Shown here: piece after piece, positions 1-10,761 of the stretch
Layout of the letters: every line of letters starts with the position of its first letter
How positions within the stretch are numbered: the first letter of the stretch is position 1
Assembly: GCA_916700875.1 (NCBI GenBank)
Contig: CAKAKS010000062.1
Span: forward strand, 6,288,373-6,352,372
Origin: Sebastes aleutianus
Taxonomy: Eukaryota; Chordata; Actinopteri; Perciformes; Sebastidae
Direction of reading: 5' to 3'
Length of the DNA stretch: 64,000 nucleotides
The notes under the pieces: model-generated
What the model was told of the DNA's origin: nothing
Databases searched by the model: none
The model's input: only the letters and a program-made list of their open reading frames with translations
Position numbers and translations under genes: made by a program

Positions 1-153
1 AGCGGTGAAGGTTGGGGTAGCCTAGTAGTATCAGCAAGAACTGCAATCTACTTTCACCCCTGCAGGACACCTTAAAAACTCTCAGAACTCTTATCAGCCA
101 GCCCGACCGCATTATTATCATCTTCACTCATGCTCTCCGTTTTCCTGCCGTAG

Positions 154-321
154 GGCTGTCACTACCTCCGGTACACCTGCACCAGCCCTCTGAAAACCCT
201 GCGCCTGTTCTGTCAAAAGGAAGATGGAGGGAAGGACTGGACTCAGTCTCATCCCTCGCTTCTGGAAGAGATGTGGAGGAACGCCGTCCAGTGGAAGAGT
301 GTCTGGATTCCTACTGCATAA
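154..321 (+). CDS. Probable last exon of an unrecognised gene (partial)
   Basis: A pyrimidine-rich stretch ending in TAG (151-153) looks like a splice acceptor. It is followed by 55 open codons and a TAA at 319-321. The translation starts GCHYLRYTCTSPLKTLRLFC and ends AVQWKSVWIPTA. It has a protein-like mix of Cys, Trp, charged and aromatic residues, unlike the low-complexity frames around it. The acceptor phase is inferred only from this being the plausible open frame. I do not recognise the family, and the upstream exons lie outside the window. The gene would run on the + strand, like ferritin. It could be a chance open frame, since no clear AATAAA follows closely. Confidence 0.42.
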   Translation, partial: GCHYLRYTCTSPLKTLRLFCQKEDGGKDWTQSHPSLLEEMWRNAVQWKSVWIPTA

Positions 322-2131
322 AAAGACAGAGAGAGGGAGAATGAAGGATGAAGGTGACACAAAAGATAGAGGGGGGAGGAGTGGGAGAGTTAGCAGACAT
401 CCACTGTTTTACCATCAGCCTGTAGAGTTAAACTGTGACCTGTAGGATGTAGATTTAAAAGGAAGGATCAAAAATTAACTCTGACAATGAAATCAAATGA
501 AATCACAAGATGTCAGTGAAATGAACAGTGAACAAAGAACACATACCCCCACTAATTGACTGTTTACTAAGCCCAACCCTCATTAATTACTGTTGCTCCG
601 CCTCAAGTCAAGCTTTCTATTCTCTTGCGGCACATATGCAGATTACAATCATAACGTTGGCAGATTTACTACTCAGAATTCTTTGTAATTTTCAAAACAA
701 TGATTCCTTGATTTCAGACAGAGATAGACAAAAGCAGGATTCTCATTTCTAGATATCCAGCTCATTAAGGCGTTTTGTGAATTGTCGATTACGAGTGCTT
801 CTTATTGTTTTCACTGTTTTCCACAGTTTCATATTTCTGTGGAAGACTGTGAGCGAGTGATTTGTTCCAACATGTTGTGGCCAAGTATGAAGTTATATAA
901 CCCGAAGGAATGTGGCACCAAGCAGCCATCGCAGAAAAAAATGGCAAAATGACATCAAAGAAAGAAAAAAAAAAAGAAGTTAACACAAATCTTATAACCA
1001 AGGAAATGTCATAATACACAGCACAGACGCACGTTTTTCAGGTATTTTTAACAGCTTTATGGTTTCATCGGGCTGATGAAATTGGGGAAAGGACATCGGG
1101 CTGATGAAACCATAAGGTCGTATGAGATACTCAACAATGAACATACATCTTTAAAATGAAGTTGTAATATGAAACTCTGTCCTGTTACCTTTTGTTAGAA
1201 ATATAGTTCAACAAAATGCGTAAATGTAACGTTTCCCACAAAAAGGATCAAAATGCTCCTTAAAATAAGATCAGCATCAGGGACAGAAGGACGTGAAGGC
1301 CCGGGGTCTGACAACTGGGATTTATTTAGCAGGTAGTGAGTGAGCAACATAAGAAAATTGAGATTAAATATATTAACAGATTTAATATTGAAAAAAAACA
1401 TAGAGCCCTTAAAACAGACAGGATTTGAAAATATTTTTTTCTATAAACAAAGATATTTACTTTGATCAAGGTCACATGTCGGCAGCATTGCTGATGTATT
1501 AACATGGTATAAAAGAAAATTGTCACTGATACTAAAAAGGGGTGGAAGTATTCATTACATTTTCCTTCATTGTGATAAAAGACAGTCAGTGTAGGTCTGT
1601 CTACATCAAACTCCTGTCAAACTAGTATAAACACATTTAGAGATGCAGCAGTAGAAATGTTTCAGAAGAAACTTACATTAGTTCCTCCTTTATAATGAAA
1701 GAATATGTCACTTAAATGTAATGGTATACATCTTGTTTTAAGTTTACAGTATATGGATGACAATGAAGGATGTCTACACAGATAATACTAGCTCGTAGGA
1801 TCAATTCTTTGTTGGTTTTGGTGTTTTGACAGGATTTGTTGATAATAAAGAGATAAAATAATGCGAGCCTTGCCCTTCTAAAAAGCCAAAACTCTCTCCA
1901 TTGGAGCTAGAGCCATCTCTGTGTGACATTATTGCCTGTTGTGCCAAATATACGCAAGTATAAGTCAAAGGTTAAAGAGAGATGCTATTTCTGCAATCAT
2001 AAACACAGGACCTTATGACTTTCTACCTCTATCTTCTGCTATTCTGCTTCTTTTTTTCTACTGGTCATTGCAGTGTTTATCTTGTATCTTGACTCTAAGG
2101 TCAGCATTTGTTTTGTTCATGCAGATTTGCA
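322..2131. other. Intergenic, no gene recognised
   Basis: AT-rich DNA with no convincing exon on either strand. The only local structure noted is at about 1058-1115, where the motif CATCGGGCTGATGAA occurs twice and is bracketed by the inverted pair TTATGGTTTCATC / GATGAAACCATAA. Confidence 0.5.
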
Positions 2132-2357
2132 GGAAGCCCTGAGAGGCAAGTGAGAAAAAAAACATTCTAGTGATCCATTTTTATAAGCCTGATCTAAATT
2201 GTTTTCTCCCCTGTGTTTATGACTTTTATGATCGTGGCAAAACCTTTTTTTATCACCTGTTAAGTCATAAACACAGGAGAGAAAACCATTTAGATCAGAC
2301 TTAGAAAATGGATCACCAGAAGAAAAAAAAAATCTCACTTGTCTCTCAGGGCTTCCC
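2132..2357. mobile_element. Hairpin (foldback) MITE-like element
   Basis: This is a 226-bp inverted repeat that pairs along almost its whole length. The outer arms are GGAAGCCCTGAGAGGCAAG and its complement in GCTTCC-ending sequence, with one mismatch in the first 20 bases. The pairing continues inward through the GTGATCCATTTT, CTGATCTAAAT and CTGTGTTTATGACTT blocks to a loop at about 2228-2262. It has no coding capacity. No convincing target-site duplication was found, so the transposon class is not assigned. Confidence 0.7.
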
Positions 2358-5300
2358 TAGTAGCAGAGCCATGGATCACAAAGTATTCAGACTATATACT
2401 GTATATTTTGAAGTGACATAAAGTATCAGTTAGACAATTGTAGCTATCACTGTTTCAATAAAATAAATCAGTTGTAGTCAAAGTGCCATTTTTACTACAA
2501 ATCCATCCCTTTTTTCAGTCTACAACCTGAAACTTCATCTGCCTTAGAGTTCTGTCAATGACGATCAATCTTGTGTCAATACAATCTAAATACGCAAATG
2601 TACTGTACTGTATATCTTTATTACTATACTCTAATACTGTGACCTTTTAGCCATGGAAGTACATTAAACATTCCCAGTGAAATCTAGTTTGTTTCCATGT
2701 CCAAGTTAACATTGTCGAGAGAAAAAAAGATAGTTTTTCAAAACTGTATGTGTGTTTCCAGAGAATGACACTGTGGGTCTCACTGTCGAAATGCCATAAT
2801 TAAAAGAAGATAATTCAATGAATTGATGCACTGTCAGCGTTTTTTTTTTTCAGCCAGGCTAGCGCCACGGCTTTAGATCATCAAGAAAACACGTCAGTGA
2901 CATCCAAGTCCGGTCCAGTGGACACATTTTGGTTAAAGCATACAGCTTCCAGTAAATCTTGTCCAGTTACTGGTTCCTTTTTTTTTTTACTTTCTTCTTC
3001 CTTTTTTATTTTCTCAATCTGGTTCCAGCCAGCACAGCACTGACATAAACTTCCTGTCAGACGTTCCCTCGGTCACAAGACTCCTCCCTTGAAACTGTGG
3101 AATCTGCTGAGTCATAACAATGACACAGCACAATCCTCAGTTGAACTTAATACCACCTTTATACAAGACAGACTGACTCGTGCTACGTGACACAGCAAAA
3201 AATAAGAATGGGTGATGTCGAAATTGCTGAGTCACTTTTTTTTTTAAGTATGAGAATGGGGGATATAAAGAGATTATAACCACAGACATTGTGCTGTAAT
3301 GACAAGTGCTTATCTTTTCTAATTCAGTTTTATTGCATCACAGGTTATGGTAGATTTTATTATTATATCCTGGGGAACAAGGTGTACACTGACAGTGGAT
3401 CTGATACCATTAAAAACCCCTGCATGTCTTCCCGTTTTAGCCAATCTCTTCTTAAAATTCTCTGTGTTTTGTAAACTATTTCACTTTTTTTTGTTGCATG
3501 GACAAATGTTTATGCCAGGATCTGTCCCAGGAGTGGTTAACAACATCTTTAACTAACATTAACAATCTTCCATGCAGGTTTTATATAAGAGTTATGTAAC
3601 TTATGTGAAAAGTGTCCACCCTGAAAAAGCAGAGTCATATGCTTCTAAAGTCAACAACCTCATGAGTGTTTCTAGAAGTTTCTAAAATAAAGAGACAGCT
3701 GGAATGTAGCAGTGATGTTGGCCTGTAGTTATAATGTGATAAATATATTGAAAGATGAACATATCACTTTTGAAATCCAAAACATTTTCAGTGGATTATC
3801 TGTTAAAATAAAGGTGTTTTCTTTTACTCTTGGTCACATTTTTAAGCAGGAAAATAACCTGCTTAAAGGTGGGCTTCGTCCAAAATCACATACTACGCAC
3901 TACATGCTCACAATGTGTATTATTGTTCAACATACTTTTGTGTGTATCAGCAGCAGTATGTATCTTTTCAGACGCACTGAGCAGTAATTTATGTCTTCAC
4001 TTTGTGAGAGCCTCCTTGAGGGTTGGAGACGCGTAACCGTGGTAACCCGTGCCAACCTCTTGTGACTAAAACAACGGTTTGTGAGAATCAAAGTCTGATT
4101 TAATTTAAAAAATATATTACGCTTAGCAAAGTGAAATCTTATACTTACTGTTAAATTGAAGCGTTATTGATTTTACAGAGCTGTCTGTCAACGTCTGTTA
4201 TTAACGTTATCACTACCGCATTGCATTGTGTCTTTGAGTTCTTTAAAAGCGCTATATAGGTTGAATTTATTATTATTATTATTGTGGGATATTTATGCCG
4301 CCGTAGTGTCCAGCGTTTGCATACTACTGGTTTTATACAAAAAATTCTCAGATTTAGCATACTAAATAGTATGTTATTATGGAATTTCTGACACAACCGT
4401 GGAGTCACAATTCTGGTGAAAGGTTGTTGATATTTGAACTCCGCACCCAAACAGATAACTCCCTCCAGATTTACCGTCCCTCTCGCTCCTACTGCCTCTC
4501 TGTTTATACATCCTGACCTGTCCTGAGCACAAACACCCCCTTTTTTGTTTCCTATTTACAAAGCCAATACTGTGTATGAACAAGTTTTTTTTGTCAGTGC
4601 ACACACAGAACAGTCAGCTAGTACACCGTGAGGAGATATTTGCTGGATTTGGCCAAAAAAAAGTGCATTTTCCACACTTCAAGTTACCTTCACCAGCAGA
4701 ATTAAAATGGCAGTTTAAAGATTCAATTTAATCGTTGGACAATGAGGTACCAGGAAGTGGTAGGATACAGAGAATGGTGTCATGTGAACAGAACCAGTGT
4801 GACCCTTAAAGTCCACCTGATCTTGGCACTAAACAAGTGGAAAACTACTGGCTCACAGTGCTGTATCAGTTTATTATAGGCTGATAAGGGCCACATTTAT
4901 GTTGTCTTTTACTGTTTAGTAAAGCATAATATTCAAGTTTACGTGATAACAGAGCATATAGACTATTTGAAGAGTATTTTAAAATACAGTTTGCTGTGAT
5001 TGACAAATCGGTTACAGTTTAATACAGTTTAATTAATTAACACTCGTCCAAACCATCCTTATCAGGTAGCCTAAATGTGTCACTTATGTGACTCTCAAAA
5101 TATACAAATAAAAGCATGCATTGTGCATGGGCAGAGGACATACACATATTCTGTTTATACACATATAGCTACAGACACAGTCAGCCCTATAGTCAGTTCA
5201 ATCTCAGTTAACTCACACAGGGATGAAATAGAAATGTCCCTCCATGTATTTACCATATCCTTTATCCAAAGTATCTACAAAAGTTAGAAAGACTATATTG

Positions 5301-6240
5301 CAACACCAGTAGGAATAACTCGAATAACACCCCTGACAGTCCTGTTGCAATGACACTCTTTTTGTTTCATAAAATAGTCACATTACAACTGGATTGAGGA
5401 TCCTTTAGAAGCACAAGTTTCATTAAAAAAGCCACTTTGTAGACAAACACATTTTCTTGGTCTCCATGTTGTTTCAGCAATGATCAGACTTGTCAGACTC
5501 TGTAGTGTCTCGCAACAGTGCTGTGGTATTGAGTAATGCAATAAAAGCCACCTCGGTTGAAAACACGTTCTCAGCAGTTTTTAGATGTGCTGGTGTATTA
5601 GCTACGAGGTAAACCAAGTTCAGCTGTATAGGGCCACAGTAAACTACAGTGTAACTAATCAAGGTCTATAGATTGTCTAAATGTATGGGGAGTATTAGCC
5701 AACAAGATTATAGAGCTCAGTACAATCTCCTTAAAAAACATTTTAAAAAGCACTATAACTCAAAAAGAGACTCTGAAACTGCATGGAAACTAATTATTTC
5801 ACGGTAATTATTGGAAGTTATTCTGCAGCATTGCTCACTCCATGATGTTTTCCATTTGCAGTTGCAAGTACTTGTGTTCACCTGGTTTGAGATAAGAAAT
5901 AGTTTGGACACAATTTCTATTTTAATATGGCCTAATGTATTGCAGTTAATACAATAAGATAAGAGGATTTTTGTAAGTAGTATTTTTTTTTTATAGTTTT
6001 TATTTTAATGCTGTTTGTGTAGTGTGCAAATAAAGGGAAAATGACAACAACCCACCTGTACACACATAAATTACACAATAAACATTTAAATTTCAATTCA
6101 AATATATTGCAGTTCATTGTCTTTTCAGATAGCAGAAAGTGCTTCGTCATTGCAGGTCAGAATAAATAAATGGAACATTAAATTTCCATGAATGAAGAGG
6201 AAGGGGAAAAAATGCAACGTCATGTCTTGTCTCATAGCTT
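2358..6240. other. Intergenic region upstream of ferritin
   Basis: No exon is recognised. The region holds the antioxidant/Maf-type motif cluster (3105-3234, listed separately). A stretch at about 4235-4285, with a GCGCTATATAGG motif followed by (ATT)n, resembles the 3' tails of fish retroposons. About 3875-4400 resembles a dispersed fish repeat with paired TAGTATG motifs. Neither repeat has defined ends. Confidence 0.4.
3105..3234 (+). promoter_or_regulatory. Cluster of four ARE/MARE-like motifs, candidate distal ferritin enhancer
   Basis: There are two exact TGCTGAGTCA motifs (Maf-recognition half plus AP-1 core) at 3105-3114 and 3225-3234. Two sites match the antioxidant-response consensus RTGACnnnGC: ATGACACAGC at 3120-3129 and GTGACACAGC at 3187-3196. 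All four lie within 130 bp, about 3.3 kb before the ferritin start codon. Mammalian ferritin H genes are known to be controlled by an ARE enhancer several kilobases upstream, bound by Nrf2/small Maf and AP-1 factors. The function here is inferred from motif clustering and position. Confidence 0.5.
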
Positions 6241-6275
6241 GACCACTGTCATGTGATATCCGTCTGAGCTCAGCG

Positions 6276-6340
6276 ATTGGCTGTGTAGAAAATGCGTAGT
6301 GACATCACGTCTGTCACGAGGTCCGCCGTGGAGTATAAAT
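6276..6340 (+). promoter_or_regulatory. Ferritin core promoter (inverted CCAAT and TATA box)
   Basis: An inverted CCAAT box (ATTGG, 6276-6280) lies about 55 bp before a TATA box (TATAAAT, 6334-6340). A CRE-like TGACATCACGTC sits between them at about 6300. Transcription would begin around 6365, which places the iron-responsive element close to the cap, as translational control requires. Confidence 0.7.
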
Positions 6341-6383
6341 ACGTGGAGCGACGCTGCTTCCATTTCACACCAGGACAACCAGA

Positions 6384-6420
6384 GGAGTTCTTGCTTCAAC
6401 AGTGTTTGAACGGAATTTCT
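6384..6420 (+). promoter_or_regulatory. Iron-responsive element (IRE) in the ferritin 5' UTR
   Basis: The six-base loop CAGTGT (6400-6405) is closed by a perfect 5-bp upper stem, TTCAA (6395-6399) with TTGAA (6406-6410). The unpaired C is at 6394. The ferritin-type TGC/C bulge and a lower GTTC/GGAAT stem follow. IRP1/IRP2 bind this hairpin in iron-poor cells and block ferritin translation. The loop, bulge and stem are all intact, and the element lies a few tens of bases after the predicted transcription start. Confidence 0.95.
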
Positions 6421-6563
6421 TTCTTCGTCCCGCTTGTTATTATCTCAACTAGTCTACATTCCGGACAAACCTCTACTCTACTTGAACACTACTGAAGAAA
6501 AGTCGACGTTAAGCTTTATTTTTTTACCGTTTTTGTTAAGAAAACCAGAGAAGAAACGTCAAG

Positions 6564-6963
6564 ATGGAGTCTCAGGTGCGTCAGAACTACCACCGCGACT
6601 GCGAGGCCGCCGTCAACCGCATGGTCAACATGGAGCTGTTCGCCTCCTACACCTACACCTCCATGGTGAGTAAACAACCACTACCTGTCAGTATGTGTGA
6701 TGCTTATCTGCTGCTATTGATAGTTTATTCTCCACCCACATTAGCTGGCTGGCAGACTTTGTGTTAAAAGGAGAAATATTAAATACAATTGCTAATTAAT
6801 TGCATATATTCTTTGTATATTATTATTATTATTATTGCAGCAGTTCAATAGTAGCTTGTTCTTTCTTCATTCCTCGGCTGTTTACGCGGACTGTTGCCAG
6901 ATAAGGAGGTTTTTATCCCTATCCATAAATACAATTGCTAATTAATTGCATATATTCTGTGTA

Positions 6964-7004
<41 letters not shown>

Positions 7005-8585
7005 CAGTTAAGCAGCAGTTCAATAGTAGTTTGCTCTTTCTGCATTCCTCGGCTGTTTACACACAGTATGTTGCCAGATAAGGAGGGTTTTATCTGTTGC
7101 CAGATAAGGAGGGTTTTATCCCCCATCCACATCATTGAGTCTAAAAATGCTGTGTCCTGCTCATGCTGCTTTTTTTTCTATTGTGTGATATCTTGATCAT
7201 TTATTCTCCACCCACATTAGCTGGCTCACAGACTTTGTGTTAAAAGGAGGAAATATTAAATACAATTTCTTATTAATTGCATATATTCTTTGTTTATTAT
7301 TATTAGTAATGCAGTATTGCAGCAGTTCAATAGTAGTTTGCTCTTTCTGCACTCCTCGGCTGTTTACGCTGACTGTTGTTGCCAGATAAGGAGTGTTTTA
7401 TCCCCCATCCACCTCATTGAGTTAAAAAAATGCTGTGTTGTGCTCATACTACTTTTTTTTTCTTTCTTTTTTTTACCCTCATCTTCAAACTTGTCTGTGT
7501 CCAGACCGACTAGACCTCCATGACTCATGTGTCTGACCACCACCTGGCTGCTTAACTACTGTTTGTCACACTGGGTGATGTCTGCTAATCACATGTTTTC
7601 GACCTCTTTTTGTCCCTCTCCAGGCCTTTTTCTTCTCCCGTGACGATGTGGCCCTCAAAGGCTTCTCCCACTTCTTCAAGGAGAACAGTGACGAGGAGAG
7701 GGAGCACGCTCAGAAGCTGCTGTCCTTCCAGAACAACAGGGGAGGACGCATCTGCCTCCAGGACATCAAGGTCGGTGCAGACTGGAGGACTGGTCCCTGT
7801 TGTTGTTGTCGTTGCATGTCTTGCCACACCCCGTCTGTCTTGTACAGATAAACTAGGATTAACATGATGTGTTGTGACACTCGTTCCCTCCCATTTACCA
7901 CCAATTCTTGGAAGTCTGTAAGAACTGTAGTTGTTATTGTACAGGATTGATCCTCGTAATCTACTATATTGATGCATCTCTCAGCTCTATGCTTGCCTAA
8001 ATCAGGCCTGAATGAAACTATTTCCTCAGTTATCATCAAACACCAGAGCTAATCCTCTGCGTTTATGAGACAGAGGGTGACGTGTACTGGTGTAGCAACT
8101 GTTGACTCGGATCATTGTGCTCTGTGTGTGTACACAAGGCCTAATGTAATGATTGTTCAGTCTGCTATAATTGAATGTTTTTCCTCTGTAGAAACCGGAG
8201 CGTGATGAGTGGGGGAGCGGGCTGGAGGCCATGAAGTGCGCCCTGCAGCTGGAGAAGAATGTCAACCAGTCTCTGCTGGACCTGCACAAACTGGCCTCAG
8301 AGCATGTGGACCCTCATGTAAGTATGAATAGTCTTATTAATGCGGAGTGGTTTGCAAAAAGAGGGTCCTGGATAAATGACAAACTTTGTGTGCTCATTAG
8401 TACGTGTAGTAAACTTTCTCTCCTCCTGTCCTCAGATGTGTGACTTCCTGGAGACCCACTACCTGAACGAGCAGGTGGAGGCCATCAAGAAGCTGGGAGA
8501 CCACATTTCCAACCTCACCCGCATGGGAGACGACAAGATGGCGGAGTACCTGTTTGACAAGCACACCCTGGAGGGCAAGAGCTAA
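6564..8585 (+). CDS. Ferritin, middle subunit (H-type ferroxidase subunit)
   Basis: Four coding exons, 6564-6665, 7624-7770, 8192-8317 and 8436-8585, join in frame to 174 aa. Exon sizes 2 and 3 (147 and 126 nt) match vertebrate ferritin H. The protein stores iron in a 24-mer shell and oxidises Fe(II). All ferroxidase residues are present: Glu24, Tyr31, Glu59, His62, Glu104 and Gln138. The start MESQVRQNYHRDCEAAVNRM and the NMELFASYTYTSM segment are typical of the fish 'middle' subunit rather than ferritin L, which lacks the ferroxidase site. Translation is expected to be controlled by the upstream IRE. An AATAAA follows at 8883. The gene is convergent with ECI1. The fish symbol varies between species, so none is given. 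Confidence 0.95.
6721..7465 (+). repeat. Tandem duplications in ferritin intron 1
   Basis: Three copies of a unit of about 200-260 bp lie in a row, starting near 6721, 6926 and 7200. Each holds AATACAATT..TTAATTGCATATATTC, an (ATT)n run of variable length, CAGCAGTTCAATAGTAG and TGTTGCCAGATAAGGAG. The middle copy lacks the first block and has its own short duplication of the GCCAGATAAGGAGGGTTTTATC segment. The copies are very similar, so the duplication is recent. Confidence 0.8.
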
Positions 8586-8882
8586 ACGCAAAGTCCCGGG
8601 ATTAAGCCTGGAGTGAAAATGTTTATGAACACAGGCTTTGAAACTAAACACGTCCTTCTGCTCCAGTTGTTCATTCACTGAGCGTAAATTTATATCTAAT
8701 CTGTTTAACACATAAAGTTGACGTGTTCTCGTATGTTCTGGTGGTGTCGCTGTTTTTTTAAATGTCATGTGGAAGGATGGATATTTATCAGGTTATGGCT
8801 TTGCCCTCTTTACCTATAAGCCTCCTCTTGTGTGACATTTCTAAAGATTGTGACTGAATGTTTCTGATCTGTTCGTAATCTG

Positions 8883-8888
8883 AATAAA
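8883..8888 (+). terminator. Ferritin polyadenylation signal
   Basis: A canonical AATAAA lies 298 bases after the stop codon, giving a 3' UTR of about 300 nt, usual for ferritin mRNA. Confidence 0.8.
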
Positions 8889-8904
8889 CATTTTGAGCTG
8901 GACT

Positions 8905-10761
8905 CTGGTGTCTGTCGTCATCTGCTACATGACCTGTTCATTTTTACCTAAAAGCTGTAGGTAATGTTAACCCACTGAATCACTAAATCAACAGAGAGCT
9001 GAAATTTTATATTTATATTTATATATATATATATATAGTTTGTAAAATGCACACTACCTACTCATAACTAAAAATTTAAATGATACAAATAGTTTTTTTA
9101 ATGAGCCTGCATACAATTGTGTATAGAATATATATATCTACCTTTGAACAGACTGGTGTTGGAGGCTAGGATCACCTCTCAATTTGTAAAATTCTCTTTA
9201 TTTCAAGCTAAAACTTTTACACTGAAGCTGGTTTGAAAGACCTTTTCAATGTAGACCTACTAGAAGTCCTGCATTCAATGTCAATAAAAAAAGCATAGTA
9301 TGTTAAAAAAATAGGCAAAGTATGTTGAGAAAAAAAGTCAGTATGTCACAAAAAGTCAGAATAACATCACAAAAAAGTCAGTCGAAAAAATAAGTCAGTG
9401 TAGAATGTCGAAATAATATTAAAGTCATACTACAGTATGTAAAAAAAAAAAAGGCATAATAGTATGTCAAAAAAATAAAAAAGGCAAAGTATAGTATGTC
9501 AAAAAAATATAATGGGTAAAGTATAGTATATCAAAACAAATTTAAAAGGCCAAGTATGTCAAAAAAAGTAATATAGTATGAAAGAGACAGTGATTTTGAC
9601 ACCTTCAACTCATTCTTTAATCACACCAATAAATCGTCTGACCACATAAATACACCCATTTATTCAGAGATCACAAAAGGCTTTTCCCACTGTGGGCTGT
9701 TCAAATGCACCCAAGGACACTTCCATTAGTTGTTATGGTTCTTGAAGGTACAGTAAAGCTAGGCACTTGTTGGAGACCTGTCTGTGGCAATAACTGACTG
9801 TTCACTAAACCCCTCCCCCAAGCTTTTCCAAAACCAAGAACACATGAGCTAAGAAGTATAATGAATGTAAAGTGAAGTGAATTAAATGAGTTACTGTTTT
9901 TTATTAAATCAACTTTCTTTAATTAATAGAACGTGTCAGTTTTGTCAACATATAGTGATGAAGTGAATACAGATACATAATATGATCTTTTTGTAACGAC
10001 TTCATTCATTTTCTATAATAATGTTAGAGTGTAAATCATTTTTTTGTTATTGTGGTTAAAAAAATAAATGTAATTTATGGTGTTGTTTGATTGCTGCTAG
10101 ACCGCCCCGTTAATAAAGTTGTGGGCCTCCTTTGAATGTGTCAAGCAGGGGGGGAAATTGTTTTTTTGACCACAGTAAAAAATTTGTTTTTGAAAGGCTA
10201 AATGCCAACAAATATGGACTGGAGCAGAATATTTTGTTAGATTTTGCCTTTAAGTAGCAAAAAATGTATATCTTTTTAAATAGTTTTATATACAGACTTT
10301 TGTATAAATTATCCAGCAATTGTGTTATTCTGATTTTAGTTATTCTGACATGAGCAAACCTAAGTTTGACAACCTCAGAGCAGACAAGTCCTGGCGCACC
10401 CCCAGTGATCTTTAAACGTAAATGTCAAATGTAAGCATGTCCTTAGTTTACAAAAAATATTCTCAGATTGAGCGGACGGTTTGAAAGTACATTGTAATTC
10501 ATTTATCGTTACTTTAACTAAAGTACGTAGAAATTTGGATAGAAAACATGGATTTGTCACTGAATCATTGGTGACAATCCTGGGTATCTCTCCGCCAAAC
10601 TTCCTGGTTGAACACTGTATGAAGATGAGCTGGTATTCAAGGATCTTAGCACAATTGACACCAATAAATACATGACACTGACAGCTGATTTTCAACTAAC
10701 CTCACAAACTCCCCCTGGATACGTGTATATGCGTGTCATTTTCTACGTTTCCCTCTGTCCT
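8905..10761. other. Intergenic between convergent ferritin and ECI1
   Basis: No exon is seen. The stretch contains an (AT)n run at about 9015-9040 and the degenerate A-rich tandem repeat listed separately. The rest is AT-rich DNA without recognised features. Confidence 0.5.
9290..9575. repeat. Degenerate tandem repeat based on AGTATGTCAAAAAA
   Basis: About a dozen imperfect copies of a 20-35 base unit containing (T)AGTATGTCA followed by a run of A. Spacing and A-run length vary. It is a decayed minisatellite with no coding potential. Confidence 0.7.

Noticed and set aside
3047..3100. A tRNA or snoRNA gene near the motif cluster
   Set aside because: No A/B box pair, no C/D or H/ACA boxes and no cloverleaf could be drawn.
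7585..7977. 130-codon minus-strand frame across ferritin exon 2
   Set aside because: It is the antisense of a well-supported ferritin exon plus intron sequence and has no family resemblance.
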